A stretch of DNA of 64,000 nucleotides from Monarcha castaneiventris obscurior (GCA_026261815.1 JAMPIT010000886.1:21372001-21436000), one strand, 5' to 3'. Positions 39,856 through 54,073 are shown, counted from the first letter of the stretch. Made by a program: numbers and translations. Notes: a model not told the origin generated them from the sequence alone.

Positions 39856-39947
39856 ATCATCTGAGTTGACCCTGCCTTAAGCCAGGGGCTGGAGCAAGTG
39901 ACCTCCAGAGATCTCTTCCCACCTAAATTGTGTTATGGTCCTATGAG
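39856..39947 (+). mobile_element. CR1 LINE 3'-end fragment, sense to ADK
   Basis: GGGGCTGGAGCAAGTGACCT followed by CCAGAGATCTCTTCCCACCT and AAATTGTGTTATGGTCCTAT follows the CR1 terminus 'gggggttggactagatgatctccagaggtcccttccaacctaaattattctatgattctatg'. The terminal octamer pair survives only as GTTATGGT-CCTATGA, so the copy is old and strongly 5'-truncated. Confidence 0.85.
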
Positions 39948-42900
39948 TTTCAATCCTATAGGTATTAAGTTCCCGGGTGCCAGTTCCTGCTCCTCTGGAA
40001 ATCCAGACTCAGTCATCTTCAGAGGGGAATGTTGGTGGCTCCAGAGTAGGAGCTGACTGAATTAAAAATGAAGCTCATAGAGTGGGAATTCCATCATCTT
40101 GCAATAAATCTGTTCTAGGGCAAAGAGGGACTGTACTCATGACTTAGTCTAATAAGTCCCTTATGTATTTCTTGTGAAAGAATTGTGGGGATAGGGGCAT
40201 GTGCACATGTGAGAAATGAAATAAGCTCTTATGTATAGTTCCTATATGACTATTCCAGGAGTGCTAAACATGCAAAAAGATCTGATAATGCCTTCAGCAG
40301 AGACAGATTTCAATGTTTTTTCAGAACACTAAATTATGAGTAAGCTTGTGACTATATTAAAAAGAAAGTTGCTTAATGGATTTCTAGGGCTCTTGAAGAT
40401 GGAGGAAGAATTTTTTTACACTAGAAACAAATATTTGTCTTATTTGTTGTATTTTTCTCTCTGTATAAATTTGTGCTGTAAGGGCTGCTCTTCCTCCAGA
40501 ATTCACCACCCCTAGAACATTCTAGATTTGTTGAAATGGGAGTTCAAGGAGCTAGGAACAGTTCTTTACTGAACAGCAGGAGTGTGGTATCAGAAGCTAC
40601 TTCATCCACTTATAGTGGTCTTTAATTTTTATAAGGTTTTTATACTTGTTTAAGATACCTTGGGAAGTTGTCATCATTTTTTAATCACATTTGATAGAGA
40701 GAAATACAGTGGATAAAATATCACTGCTGTGAAGTACTCCCTTCTGATAACACCAGAGCTCTGAGATGCAGTTTCACTTGCCAGCTGGGAGCAAAGGATA
40801 TTTTTTGGTGCTATCAATTAAATACGTATGTGCATGTAACTTGTAGTGGCTGATTTTTGCTACAAAATTTATCTTCACCAGCAAAGAGAGAGGGGATACT
40901 ACTTTGAATTGTTCTGTCTTTTCTTTGAAGTAAAGATAACTGTTGTAACAGAAAGCAGCACTCTCTTAGTTTCCATTTGTACGACATGGGTGGCTAATTG
41001 CCTCTGAGCAGTCCTGTTGTTACTGAGATCATGGCGGATGAGATAGGAGGCTTTGAAATAAAAATACTTACTTAGTGTCATCAGCACTTTGACTGACAGC
41101 CCATTTTGCCCGTCTTTACTACTCCTGGTTTATAAACAGCATCCACGAGGATAATATAATAGCTGAGCTGCAGAGAGGGCATCAATCTTTGCTTGCTAGG
41201 GGATAACTTGTCAACGTGTCCATGACTTACCACCCCTGTGTTCTGATGGCACTCGGAACTCTCTCAGATAAACATCACACATAAACCCAGGCTATTAGAT
41301 GGCCATATTATCTCTGTAACTGACCTTCTACAAACTAGAAAATGACCAGATTATATGTTCCTGGTTGATATTTCTCAGTCTCAGCTAGAGGCACATCATT
41401 ATTCTGATCAATAGTTTAGCCAGTTGCTAGTAATTTTAACATTGGTATTGGTTCATTTTCGAAATTTGCCACAGTTTGAATTGCAGCTACTTAAACAAAC
41501 CCATAAAAACAGATATCACGCAGAAAAAAACATGGAATATATCTGTTTCCTTTTTAATTCCCTACTTCTTTTTTTACCAATATCCATTCAAAATTATTTC
41601 TTTGGAAAGAATACCCTCTTCTGTGCTGACATTATACTTAAACCTGGTTGCATGTGTTGTCCAAGTATAATTGTGATCATTCTGTTTTCCTTGTTTTGTT
41701 TTAATTGCTACCTTTATCTTGGTCTCTAACTGCTTCTCCTAATTTCATTACATATGTATTTTTATCATAATGTAGTAATGTAAATACAGTAATTCACATT
41801 TTCACCTGTTCTGTTTAAAGGCAATACAGAAAAAGACATAGTAGAATAAAAGTAAGGCAAAACATTTGTATACGTGCTGTCATTTCTTAAATAACATGTA
41901 GAAGCGAAAGATCCACTTAAAAGGATCAGTGTATGGAATTAAAAAACCCTCAGAAGTTTCTAATTAGACTGAAGCAGGACCTGATTCCTTTAGCCTCTCT
42001 GTCTCTCTTCCTGTCAGTGACACCATCTGTGTTAAGGGAGCCTCAGTACACAGCAAGAGGATTAATATTTTGCAAAATTGGGTTTTAAAGGCCTAATTTA
42101 CCTCACCATAAATTCAGTGACATTCTGGACAGGTTTTGTGAAAAATAAACATCAAATAGGTTGTGTACATTTTAAAAAACAAACCTACTGTGTTAAAAAT
42201 AGATTTTCAAAGCCAATTATAAAGTTCCAATTTTTGCTGTAATAGCTATGGGACAATTACAAATTGACTTAACGCCTCAAAGCAAATCATCACTGTTTAA
42301 AATACTTTGTCATGCCTACTATCCCTACCCTCATAACATTTCATTTTATGTTAATGTGTCATGTGTTAGAAAATCATGTAATGATAAAGAAAATGTTCAT
42401 GTGGAAGGTTAGAAATTACTTTAATGAGTTACTATTACCTTGCTTGCAGACTGTTGGCAATATTTTTGTGTTATTTTAATGTATTCTGAGTAGAGACAGA
42501 GGCACTCGTCAGATTGGATCATCAAGAACATTCCCCTGGGAATCAGGGCAGGATATAGTCCCCTAAGAAATGATGTGTCAGATTAAGCTGATGCTGTATT
42601 CGCAGGAGATAAAGCACCACACAATGAGATATAAAAATACACTGAAATATCTTGTCTATTTGACATCTAACATGCCTTGGTGGGCGCTAAGGACATGGAC
42701 ACGATGGCCCATAAGGACACTTCTCAGGCCGTGGTGTTCACAGGCTGGGTCCTCACTCACTCACAGCTGCTCTATTATGTAACAGCATGGTAAAGTCTCC
42801 CAGAATTTGTTCACTTCCCCCACACTGCAATGGGCTCATACTTGAAGTGGGAAGATGGCAAGATTGCAGTTAAAAGGAATTAAAATAAAAAATGTGGTCC

Positions 42901-45900
42901 CAGTTAAAAGCAGTGGTAGCAGCAGTGCTTGTAGGTTGATTTGACACTGATCTCTGACTCCAGGAAAGGGGACATTACTGTTACTGGTGATCAGTAAATT
43001 CTTGCTAACAATCCAGAACTGTAACAGATATTTGAAGAGGCAAAAGATATTAAGTGTCGCTGTATTAATAAAAATAGGAGCATTATGAATATAATGCTAG
43101 AGTAGGCTATTTCAGCCCACAAAAGTCAAGAAATTCATAGGCTGCCTAGCTCCTGTATTCCCACTGCTCTGGGTGTTGCTTTTTGATTCTCTTTACATAC
43201 TGCTGGCTTGGCTGTGTGGAAGCACACCTGCAAATAAAACTCTCCTGAGAGATGGTTGTTCTGCAAATGCAACTTCAAATCTCCTAACTCTCGTGCATAT
43301 GAATCTTGGCTATGAAGTTACATTTGTGTAACCTTTTTTGCACTTGAATATATGTTAAAAACTGAGTAGAGGATAGTAAATACTATTCCACTTTATTAGC
43401 CTTAGAATTTCATTATATCTGTAGTAAATTGGTGCAGTTCTCTTCCTCTTATTCCAAGCAGTGGGTGTAGTAATCTGCACCATTTAGTGTCAATACAACA
43501 GATCTGGTTTGAGGCTCAGAAATTTTCCACAGGTGCTAATAAGAGAAAACTTGTTTCATTGTGTTGTCTCAAAAATTACTAGGAAGAATTTTAGATTTTG
43601 AGGAACATTTCTAGGAAATGCTTTTAGGGAAAATAAAGAGAAATATCATCCTGGAAAGTTTTTTTTTTTTCAAATAGAGAAGATACTTCCAATGACAATA
43701 CCTGTTTCTGGTTTGGCACATGGAGTGCCTTGAATACTCCTTGGAAGCTTGGAGGGAGTTTTTTTAATCAAATATTTCCCCTGGAGGCTGCTGGAGACAA
43801 GCCTAAGGCAACCAGATTCTGATCCTAAAGGAAATTTCCCAAAGCTCATCATGTGGACTTAAAAATGAAAAACAGGACCAAACCATGAGAAATTATAACT
43901 TTGCTATCATTTTCCTCTATCACATCTTTCTTGGAGCATATTATAGACTGAAATGGTTCTTTTCTTGGACAGTAAGATGCGCTGGGGAATTTAATAGAAG
44001 TGATATGCAATAGATTATAGAGTCCACTGAGGGTAATTAATGTGGAAGGGGGTCAGAGGATAAAACATTTTTTATATTTATAATAAAATACAACGAAGTT
44101 CCAGCTTTGAGCCATTCTCTCTCCGAAGGTGGGCAGTGTGAGCAGTGGTAGGAAAACTCACATCAGTCTAAGTAGGCTTCACCTCAGGGTCTGTTTCCTC
44201 ACCCATGGCACAGCCCTCAGGAGCAAAGCATTACAGAGCTGCATACACTGTTCCTACTTGAATGAAAGCATCCAAGAAACAAGACTGCTGGTTTTCCTTA
44301 GAGGGAGTCTCTGGTGGGCCTGAGCACCTGTACAGGCCCTGGGAACTATGACGACACCTTGTTCTCTGAGCTGCAGTGAGCTGGCCCAGTAGAGCCAAAC
44401 AGTGGCAATCATGTGCAATGCAATGAAATTATTCAGCCTTGAGTAACTGATTCCTAATGGAATAACAGGGATGTAATGAAGTTTTATTTCTTTTTTTTTA
44501 TTGTCACATTTCTGCAGAAATCTTTCATTAACATTTTCCACATGTAATGTTTTAAAGCATTAGAGACCATGCTCTTTTTTTTCTTTGTGTATTCAACACC
44601 TCCTCTCCATTCCAGGAAAAGGCTGCTAAACTAAAAACACTCCTTTCGCTTATTCATAGTTGTCTAGTAAATGCAAAGTTGTATTATTTGCATGTGTCCA
44701 TAAATGACTGTATAACCTCAGAGTGAGGAAGATGTACACCCATCTGAGTGATCCTTACAGAAATTCAATGCATTCAAAATGTGCCCGTAAATAAAAAGAA
44801 AACAAGAGGGATAGGCATAGCAATACCAGTATCACTGCTTTTCTTAAAACATGCTTGGTTTAGTGTTCACACTGGTGATTATAAAATAAGAACTTTCTTG
44901 TACACAGGCAGTGAAATGCTTTTAGCACATGACCATTTTATAAATAAAGTAAATATAGACTTCTGAAACATTTTATTCGTGATCTCATGGTTTTGTCATT
45001 CTCTGGAAGTAAAAATATTGACATTTACCAGGCTGTTTGTTCCAGCTTTCTGGTCTCCTGCAGTTTATTTATATAACAACCTTATCGATGAGCCTCTTAC
45101 TCAGCTCTCTAGGTTTAACTGAGTTGAGTCGATTTGCTACCACAGCTTCAAGTCGCTGTTACAGAACAAGCAAGACATCCTAATAAAGCTGTAAACGTGT
45201 TTACTCAAACATGGTATTGATTTTACTTGGAGAGGGAGAAGCTAGTGCTTAGCATGGTGTCAGGGAGGATGAATTTAACTGCAGTTTTTCATTGTCATCT
45301 GTCATGGTTGTGAAACACTAAGTGAAGCCACAAGAGGATAATTAGAATTGCCAGAAATTTAGCCCCTAAAATCAGTTAACCACTTGAGATTTTTGTAGTT
45401 TAATTAGTTTTTATTAAAACTTTCCTCCAGTGGTATACTCAGGAAGGATTTTCTAATGTTCTTTTCAGTGAGAGATTTCAAGGTTGCCACTTGTTAGATA
45501 TACATCTTAAATGACCATTTTTACGGAAGGGTTGGTAACCTTTTTTCTCTCAATTGTAATTAGCCTGGCTCTACAGTTCTGTAAAAGGACAGAGCCATTT
45601 CATTTTCAAGGAGAGAAAAAGACACACATTTCTGTGCATATACATTTGTAGTTAATAACATATATATACATGTATGGAATCATTCTTACAGTAAATTTTG
45701 AGAGAGAAAGTGCTAAAGTGCATGAAGGTTGAAAGAAATACAGAGTGTTTGAAGATGCTTACATTTAATTTGTCTTATGTAGTGTAAGTCTGATGTGTCA
45801 GACCACAGTGCCAAAAGACATGAAAACAGAAGCCAAATCCCACCCTTAATCAAAAACGTTTCCATTTAGAATAGCCAACATTTGGTTTGATAGCAATGGG

Positions 45901-46599
45901 CAGGGCCTCTGGCTTGCCACAGTTCTTGGCTGTAATATCCACCATCTGCCACAAAATTAAAAAAGGAGAAACCTCAGCATGTTGACGTACGGTCGTTCAG
46001 TGACTATATTGCAGAATCAACTGATGCCAACATCTTTTACAAAATCTAGGGTGGCTGGTTGGCTCTTGGCAGCAGCATTGCCAACCACCTGATTACAACT
46101 GACCAGGCTCCTGCTACAACATTAACCCACTCCAACAGTGCTAACAGACATCCAAAAAAGCCCCAACCATATTAGCTACAAGGCCGTGCATTGACTGGGT
46201 GATGTTTCTTGAAAACTGCATCTTCCCACACTCCTGGCCTGGAAATCTAGTGGAATCACATAAAAATAGATGAGTGTTCCAGCAACTGTGATAAAGTCTG
46301 TATATGAACAAGAGTGTGGAAAGGTGCTTGCAACTGTCCCCATGGTGGAATAACACCATTTTAAAAAGTGCAGTTCACAAGTTAGGCTGTAGAAATTTTA
46401 AATACAAAAAAGAGGAGGCAGCTCAGCTGGTCATGATCCTTTCTGTGGCTGGGACAATTTTTATGGTGAATGGCCTGGCTAGCATGGACTATATGCTTCA
46501 GGGTTCATCTGGAAGCAGAATTGTCTGGGAAAATCACATAGCAAAAAGGTTTTGAGGGGCTCTGACTCAGGGTCAGCTTGTAGTTGTTTATAATTGATG

Positions 46600-46860
46600 C
46601 ATTTGATAATTGGATTTTTTCAGCTTTTCTCTCTTGCATTAAAAAAAAAATTAATTTTGCCATGGGCATTTTATAAAGGTTGGAAGTGTGAGAGAAACTG
46701 CAGAAAGACGAGTAGTGGGGGAGCTGGGTGTCGGAGGCTATAAATGGATTTTCAGCCAGCATTAGTAATTAACAGTCATTAAAATTAATTGTCAAGTGTA
46801 CAATTTGAAATGAAACATTTGGCTTCAATATGAGCTGTTTTTAAGTGTTGTTAAACCATT
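46600..46860. other. AT-rich stretch with dense homeodomain-like cores; candidate regulatory element
   Basis: Around 46760-46790 the sequence TTAGTAATTAACAGTCATTA runs into AAAATTAATTGTC, giving many TAATTA/ATTA cores in 40 bp. Flanks are complex and free of recognised repeats. It could be a conserved intronic enhancer, but the evidence is only motif density. Confidence 0.25.
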
Positions 46861-49800
46861 ACTGAAGCAGACCAGAACTGTTTTAAATCTCCACCATCGG
46901 ACTCCCACATTCGTGCCCAACTGCACTAGGGCTAAGTGTTCATTCAGAATTATCACTAATAATGTGGAAATAAAACTTTCAAAGAAATCACTGATTTCAG
47001 TGAAATTGCCTCTGGAATATTTGGTTTGCTAGAAAATCAACTTAGTGCTCCTTTAATGATTTTTAAGTGCTACTCAACTCTTAGGAGTAACAAAGTGGAG
47101 ACAACACCTTTTGTGTCAGTCAGTGGACTGTCTTGCTGTGTCTTTTTAAACTTTTACTGACATCCCCAAAGAGATTTGAGCTTGAGGGCCTCGGTTTGGG
47201 TCTGGATGTGAGGCTCAAGCACCACACCTGGCTTACAGGACTTCCCATTTGCTGGGGAGCACAAAAAGGAAGAAAGCAACTTCACTTTTCCATCCCTCAT
47301 TCTGTTTGCAGACCTAAATTACAAACATTGTCTTTGAGAATATGTAGTAAGGAAGCTGGAGATAATAAAGATTAACTCTCAATTATTTCAGGCACACTTT
47401 TCAGAGCAAAGTGATTCCAGAGTCACTTTTCTCTACTGAGCAGAAAAGAAATAATTAAGGGCCAAAAATAACTATTGGTGTGTTATAATCACTTCTGTCA
47501 TCTGAGAGTGCAAATACATTTTGTACCACTCTAAGGTTTAAAGCCACTTTTGAAGCAAAGTTGTCTTTTTTCTAGGAAGATAAGTGGGATGGATTGGACC
47601 CAGTTCCAAATAAGTTCTCACCATTAGTAGGTGCAAGGTGGTTACTTGGCTATCCATGCCTGTGAAGGACAAAAGGCATCCCAGTCTACTCTGAAGGCTT
47701 ACCAGGATGGCTCATTACATCAAGGTGTCTTGCTAGACATCCTGCAAGTGCCTTTTGCCTTACTCCATCCACAGGTGACATGTTGGGTAACAGGGCAGGA
47801 GGCAGACGGGAAAGCTTTGAGTTTGCCTCTTGCCTTTGTGTTCTAGTGTGACAGGAGTGGTGCTCAATGCTTGCAACACCATCCACAGCTTCAGCAGTGC
47901 AGAAAGGCTACTGCAGGACAGCTGCAGTTAGAACATGGTAAACAATATTGCCTGAAGTGGTTTTGGTAAGATACTTGAAGTGAGGCTGTCTTGTGTAGCC
48001 AGAATACACTACTGCTTTCTGCACTCCATTCCAGTGATAGCCAGGGACTAGTTCAGACCACCCAGAGAAGAAGTAGATGCTGAGCTACTTTAGTATGTGC
48101 TGAGATGATCTAGGTCTGTGATCCCAGGCCTGTGATACAGGATCAGAGTTCAATCCTGCCCTTTTGGTGTCTGAAGTTGGAGGAGGAGTGTGAAGTAAGT
48201 CTGAAGCCATATTCACTTATCTTCTTGCATTTCCAGTCATGGCACCTTAAAGAGATTACAGCCTTCAGCTGCTTCTCATCTTCCCTCCACCACCCTGCTC
48301 GCTGGTCAGGCTGTTTGAGTGCTCACTAACCCACTTCAGCTTCAATCAGCTGGGTTAGCAAAGATCCCCTGCTCAACTGCTACTGTTTAAACTGATCTGG
48401 CTCATTTTGACAGGGTATCAGGTTATACCAGCAGCAAAGAAGCATGGTGAAAAACAGATGGGGGAGTAACTTCTTCAGCTGGAGCTCAGATCTGAATCCA
48501 TGCCTTGAGAGTATGACTCATGGGGTTTGCATCATGGTACCTTATACACTGGGGGAGGCAGGCTCTGAATTATATTCTGACCATGTTGCTTTTTGCTGCA
48601 TTAAAAAACAGGAAAGAATGAAAAGAACATTCTGCAGCTAAGGCATCCAACCTGATAGAGCTCTTTGCTGCTCTGCTCAAACAACACTGCTTTCTGGTGT
48701 TCCCTCGGGGTCTGCTTTGCCAACTGCCTAGTCTTACTATGTGATGTAGTTCTGTGTTTGTGATATGTGTGTTTGTATTGTCATCCGATGTGATATTGTG
48801 TCAGATACTGCTATTTCCATTTCATCTATGAAACACATACCTTTTAAGAGAAACTCAGCAGACAAGAGAATGGTTTGAGGGCAAACTCCCCATTGCAGTT
48901 TCTACGTATCTCATATATGACAGCTGTACTTAATGTCATTTCTGCACCACTCTGAAATCACAGAGATCTCTCATTTCTATCCCCAATTAGAACAAGGTGT
49001 TTTTTCACCTGACTCTGCTTTCACTTAGATCAGAATAAATAAGAAGTAGCTTCACTGAAGACAAAAGACTAATACTAACTTGAAACTACAGTGAGCCTGG
49101 GAGGTGGTGACAGTGTCAGTCTAGTTAGTACTGAAAAGTAATTCATGTTTTATGGTCCTTTGCTCTGTGGATTTTCTCATCTTCATGTATGTTTGATGCC
49201 TTGATCATAAATGTAGAGGACAGTTGTTCTTTCTTGTATAAACCTCTCTCTGAATTCATGCTCTGCACAAAACCTAGCCCCATGTTTGCCTTTGGAGACC
49301 TGCCCAGTGCATCTTCATACTTACTGAGTCAGAAATGGACTGTCTTAACAGCCTCATTTTACATATGGTTACAACTTGCTCTCAAGTTTTAACCACCCAG
49401 AAGCACACTGGCAAGCTCCTGCCTCCCATGCAGTTTAAATTTAATGATTGACACCCTCCACGTATCCAAGAAAGTTTCTCCTAAGAATGCATGTTAATTT
49501 AATGGAGAGCAGACCATTTTCATCTCGTTATTCAGAAACTATCTGATTTCTGCCAGGCATGCTGTTCGAATTTCTCAACTGTTACCCAACTGTTGCAGCT
49601 GGACCATCCTGCCACAGTTGTGTTGTCTGTCATCCCTGACTGCCATCAGTGATAGAACTCACAGCACAATTTCTTCCTGTTTCAGATTCTTATCTTTGTA
49701 TACTGATAACTCCTGTCTTCTTCCCTTGTGCTTATGGACTTACCTTTTGTTGGTGAAGGAGTCATTTTTTCCCAGCTAGTGTCAGTCAATGTCTGTGAAA

Positions 49801-51561
49801 TTCCAGCCGATAGGTAGTTCTCTACAAAAGTATTGATGTCAGAAATATATGAGTTTTCACCTTTTTTAACTAATCTGCCTACTCGCTATGGCCTCCATAT
49901 TCCAATGAAAAGTGTTTGATTTACCAATTTTGTAATTTCAAACTCTTCTCCAATTTGGTGCAGTTTAGAGAGAACTATATATCAATTAGGCTGCTTTTCA
50001 CTGTCAGTCATGACCAAGAAGCCAAGATAGATACTGGTAATTCATGAAAACAGGTCTTTTGCTCACCAGTATTATCCTTCATTAATCTAACCTTATTTTT
50101 CTTCTTTTACGTGATATTTAATCTGCAAAGAACAGACATCATTGCATAGGGTGAAATATTTTTCTTATCTTCTAAAATTATGCTGTAGTGTACCACAAAA
50201 GGAAATACTTAGAGCACAGGTTAAATGAGAGCATCACAATATAACATAGAGCCTTTGTCCCAGTAGTAACCCAGATGGACAGAGAAGGTGAATATGGAAG
50301 CCAGCTAGCAAAACCTATCAGCTTTGAAACAAAATTTGTAATATGTCAGAAGTTGGTACCTATGAGTTACACAGTACTTAGCGGAGACATGGTTTCAAGA
50401 CTACATTTGTACTGTCAAGGCCCAAAGCCTGAGCATGACAGAAACTTGAAATGGTGGATGAAATCTTTAAAAAGAACATCTTTCAGCTTGCTAGAATTCT
50501 GATTTTCTCGGGCAAGTCTCACTTTCCTTCTGTGATTGGACAAGGAAGAGAAATACATCTGAAACATATTAAAAACAGGATAAAAGTGAATAAAATATTA
50601 CCTCTAGAATGACAGAGTGGAATTGTAAATTATAAGACACCAAGTTTACTTCTCACATCTTGAAAACCTCTTCCAAATTTAAAATACATATTTCACCTCT
50701 GCCATAAGTTCTTTCATGCTTTTGATCACAATAGTTTCAGCCAAGACAAAATGTTTCAGAAATGAGGGACTCAATCCACAAAATTTCTGATGCTGCTTGT
50801 ACTTAACTTCTCCAAGTACCTTTTGAGGATTCCCTGCCTCTATTCATTAAGAGGTGCTCAGGTTTTCAGAGCACTCAGCTCCCAGTGATTCCTGGCTTTC
50901 CAGGCTGTGCATGCCAGGCTGTGTCAGCTGCAGCCATGAACTGCATGCCCCGATTGTGAGAGGCGCCTGGTTCTCGGCGCAGTTTGCTGTTCTTGGGGGG
51001 GTTCCTGCACACGCTCAGAGGTACCACTGTTGCTGAACTCTTAGATTACATGTCCCATAATCAAAGGCAACAGATGTCATCTAACTTTCCTCGTCAGGTA
51101 AAAATTTTTCACCTTCTTTGCACTGTGAGCACCTGTAACTCTGAATAGAATGTTTCTCATTACATGCCTCTCTCTTTTTTGGAGAAAAGCTTGGACACAG
51201 TTGTGTGGGGCTGTAGCTGTAGCCAGTAAAAACAGAAGGAACTCTCTTCAGCAGGCAAAAGTGCTTCTTTGTTTTTAAAAAGTTCTTGGAGGAATCAGGG
51301 GTTAGCTCCATAAAGAAGAGAGCAAGAATGCTGGTAAAATCATTTGGAGAACACTAATAATGATCAGTCTTGATAATCTTTAATTTACTGGAAGCTACCA
51401 AATGAAGACTTCAGAAGGAAATAGCAGCAGCACCACTCCAGCCCTGCAGGTCAACCACATGTGATTCTCAGTTTAAGCTGGCCAGGCTGCAGGGGTACAT
51501 ACAGGCAGGCCAGTATTGCAGTGCTTTGCCCTGGAACAAACTGATACACTAAAAAAACTAA

Positions 51562-51732
<171 letters not shown>

Positions 51733-52375
51733 TAGTGGGGAATTGGAGGGATCAAGAGTAACTTCTGTGTTGCCATGGGATTGCTGCCTACAATTTTTCC
51801 TCCTTCCCTTTCCTTACCTTTCCAGTACCTGCATCAACGCTTCTGTACTTCTGTTCATTGTATTCTAAACAAAATATATATTTCTATGGTGTTTTCCATT
51901 TCGTACATCTGCCATGTCTTAGTAGTCTTAACTTTTGGAAACAGTGCTAAGTGAAGCTTATTATCTCATCCATCAGGAAAAAGTGTTCTATTTACACAGT
52001 TTCCAAGGAAGTCCCGTTTAAATGACACTGCTGATTAACACCATTAAAATACTTCTGTTGAGTTATCTAGTTTGTATCCAGCTGTGGCCAAATCCTATTC
52101 AACTTACATGAAATCAACAGACCTGACTTTGTTTGTCACTTATCCTTATAAACAGGGAATTGTTCTTTCTGTCTCGCAGAGTCAGAGCTGTGCAAAAAGT
52201 GGTGTAAATGTCCCAGGAATTTCCATACATATTGGAGTGTACAAGACCTGGCCATCAGATAGCCCAGCTTCCATGAAAGTACATCACTGTTTTGTCAGTA
52301 ATTTAAAGACCTGATCCACAGCTGATATCATGCATTCAGCCATCTTGCACTGATGGCAGTAGCTTTGGGTCTGGC

Positions 52376-52433
52376 CACTTTTATCTGTCAGTACATCTAT
52401 AGGTCTATAGGTACAGTCACTTTTATCTGTCAG
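52376..52433 (+). repeat. 16-bp direct repeat with 42-bp period in the 3' UTR
   Basis: CACTTTTATCTGTCAG occurs exactly at 52376-52391 and 52418-52433. Between them lies a short internal repeat of CTATAGGT. The arrangement suggests a local tandem duplication whose second copy is incomplete or diverged. Confidence 0.85.
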
Positions 52434-52488
52434 GTGAGCTAGCAGATAGGTACTTTCAGTGATTTCAGGGCAGATTCAGGGTGATGAA

Positions 52489-52494
52489 AATAAA
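52489..52494 (+). terminator. ADK: Possible upstream polyadenylation signal AATAAA
   Basis: AATAAA occurs in the 3' UTR about 270 bp before the main candidate. No clear GT-rich downstream element follows within 40 bp, so it is probably a minor or unused site. Confidence 0.3.
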
Positions 52495-52755
52495 CATACA
52501 GATAGGTCCTATCTCCTCCATGTGAGCTTTCTAGAGGCTACATTAAGGTACACATAATGAAAATGAGGTACAGAAATATTAATGCAGGATATATTGACAG
52601 GATATGCCAAATGGAATCTCTGAAACGCACATTTTTAAACTTTTAATTTACTTTGGATAATTAAGCAATATGGTGGATTTTGTTTGTATTTACAGTATTC
52701 AAAAAGGTGATCTGACACTGCATTCATTACTTTGCTATGTAATTTGATACTGATA

Positions 52756-52761
52756 AATAAA
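52756..52761 (+). terminator. ADK: Main candidate polyadenylation signal AATAAA
   Basis: AATAAA inside GATAAATAAAAAATTG is followed about 25-45 bp later by the GT-rich stretch TTTTGTATTTGTGTGTGTCT. That is the standard vertebrate arrangement of signal, cleavage site and downstream element, which makes it the most likely end of the ADK mRNA. Confidence 0.75.
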
Positions 52762-53965
52762 AAATTGTCATACAGTAACTCCTGGTTTTGTATTTGTGTG
52801 TGTCTATCTTTCTTCTGTGTATCCTACTGAAGTGGGAACAAGAATTGGGTACTTCACCCACAGTACATGCTAAATCTCAGCATTTTGTGCATGACTTTCA
52901 GTGTCCAGGTGGGTATTCAAGGGTGATCTCTGCAATAAGGAAGAGAAGGAACGTCAAATTGGTGTTTGTACCACAGAAGAGATGAAAAATTAAGGGCTAG
53001 GGTTCATCAAAGAATGTTAACAGTTCCAGGTTCACACTTTACTGCCCAGGATGGAACAAAGGACTCGCAGAGATTGAATGTTGTTACTGCAGTGTGTGTA
53101 TTGCAAAGAGCATAGGGAGGAATCTTGGCTATGCTCCCAGTTCCCTTGTTTGGTCCAGTATCCAGTCTGACACGTTGGACAACAGGCTCTGTCATCTTCA
53201 GAGATCACCTGGTGTGGGATTCCTGCATCAACAGCGACTTCTGCAAATGCTCAGGGGTCCGTGGAGCTGCACCGCCGCAAGCACGTGCATGGTGAGTCCC
53301 TCCTGCTCTGCAAGGCCTCTGGCTCACCTGTGCTGCCTGAGGAAGGTTCTGTGTACAGGCCTTGTCTGTCTGCCAACCTGCTCGTGGACAGTTGTGCTAG
53401 TAACACTTGTCTGGTTTCATCATAGTGCTACTCTTAAAACAGCTTTAGGCTGTACATTTCCCCTGTTCTAGCATAGGTGAGAGGAAGAGAAATTAGTATG
53501 TTGGAGTGAAAATAGAATGGCAAACAAAACTGCAATGGTCTTCAGGCTTTGTGGGTTGATCAGAAGAATGTGATTTTTTGCATCTCATAGTTAGTTTCTA
53601 ATTTCTTGATATATCCATGTGGTATGTTTTAATCAAGAAAAACTGACAGGCCGAAGACTGATGTGTTGCAGTCCCAGCTTTTAATATATGGTCACATATG
53701 GCACACCACTCTTACTGCCAGTGAGGAAAACCCCAATGGTTTGGTGGCTAAATTTGCTGTTCCTGTTGCTCCACACCCATGACACTTTCCATTCCTTTGG
53801 AAACATCTGTATCAATGTCCCAGTCTGATAATTATGGCTCATTTAAAATGAATACAAGTATGTAAAATTGTTTATCTTACCAACGAAACTGCAAGACAGC
53901 ATAACTACTGTCAAGAAAAAGAGGGTATGTAAAGGCAAGTAGTCGTGACATTGCGGAGACTTTCT

Positions 53966-54073
53966 CCTTCCTTCCTTCCTTCCTTCCTTCCTTCCTTCCT
54001 TCCTTCCTTCCTTCCTTCCTTCCTTCCTTCCTTCCTTCCTTCCTTCCTTCCTTCCTGCCTGCCTGCCTGCCTT
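53966..54073. repeat. (CCTT)n microsatellite with a (CCTG)n end
   Basis: About 22 uninterrupted copies of the tetranucleotide CCTT run from 53966 to about 54055, followed by four or five CCTG units to about 54073 and imperfect CCTG/CCTT remnants beyond. On the minus strand it reads (GGAA)n/(AAGG)n. The Lys-Glu-Gly-Arg and Ser-Phe-Leu-Pro open frames across it are simple translations of the repeat. Arrays this long are normally length-polymorphic. Confidence 0.97.

Larger units (their letters stand above)
51733..52780 (+). other. ADK: ADK 3' untranslated region
   Basis: About 1.05 kb lies between the TGA and the expected cleavage site after the AATAAA at 52756. It contains a partial 42-bp tandem duplication (52376-52433) and an upstream AATAAA at 52489. 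An 80-codon open frame inside it has no recognisable domain. The 3' boundary is inferred from the signal sequence, not from transcripts. Confidence 0.75.

Noticed and set aside
53094..53471. 125-codon + strand open frame just downstream of ADK
   Set aside because: No domain or homologue recognised, and no promoter or poly(A) logic.
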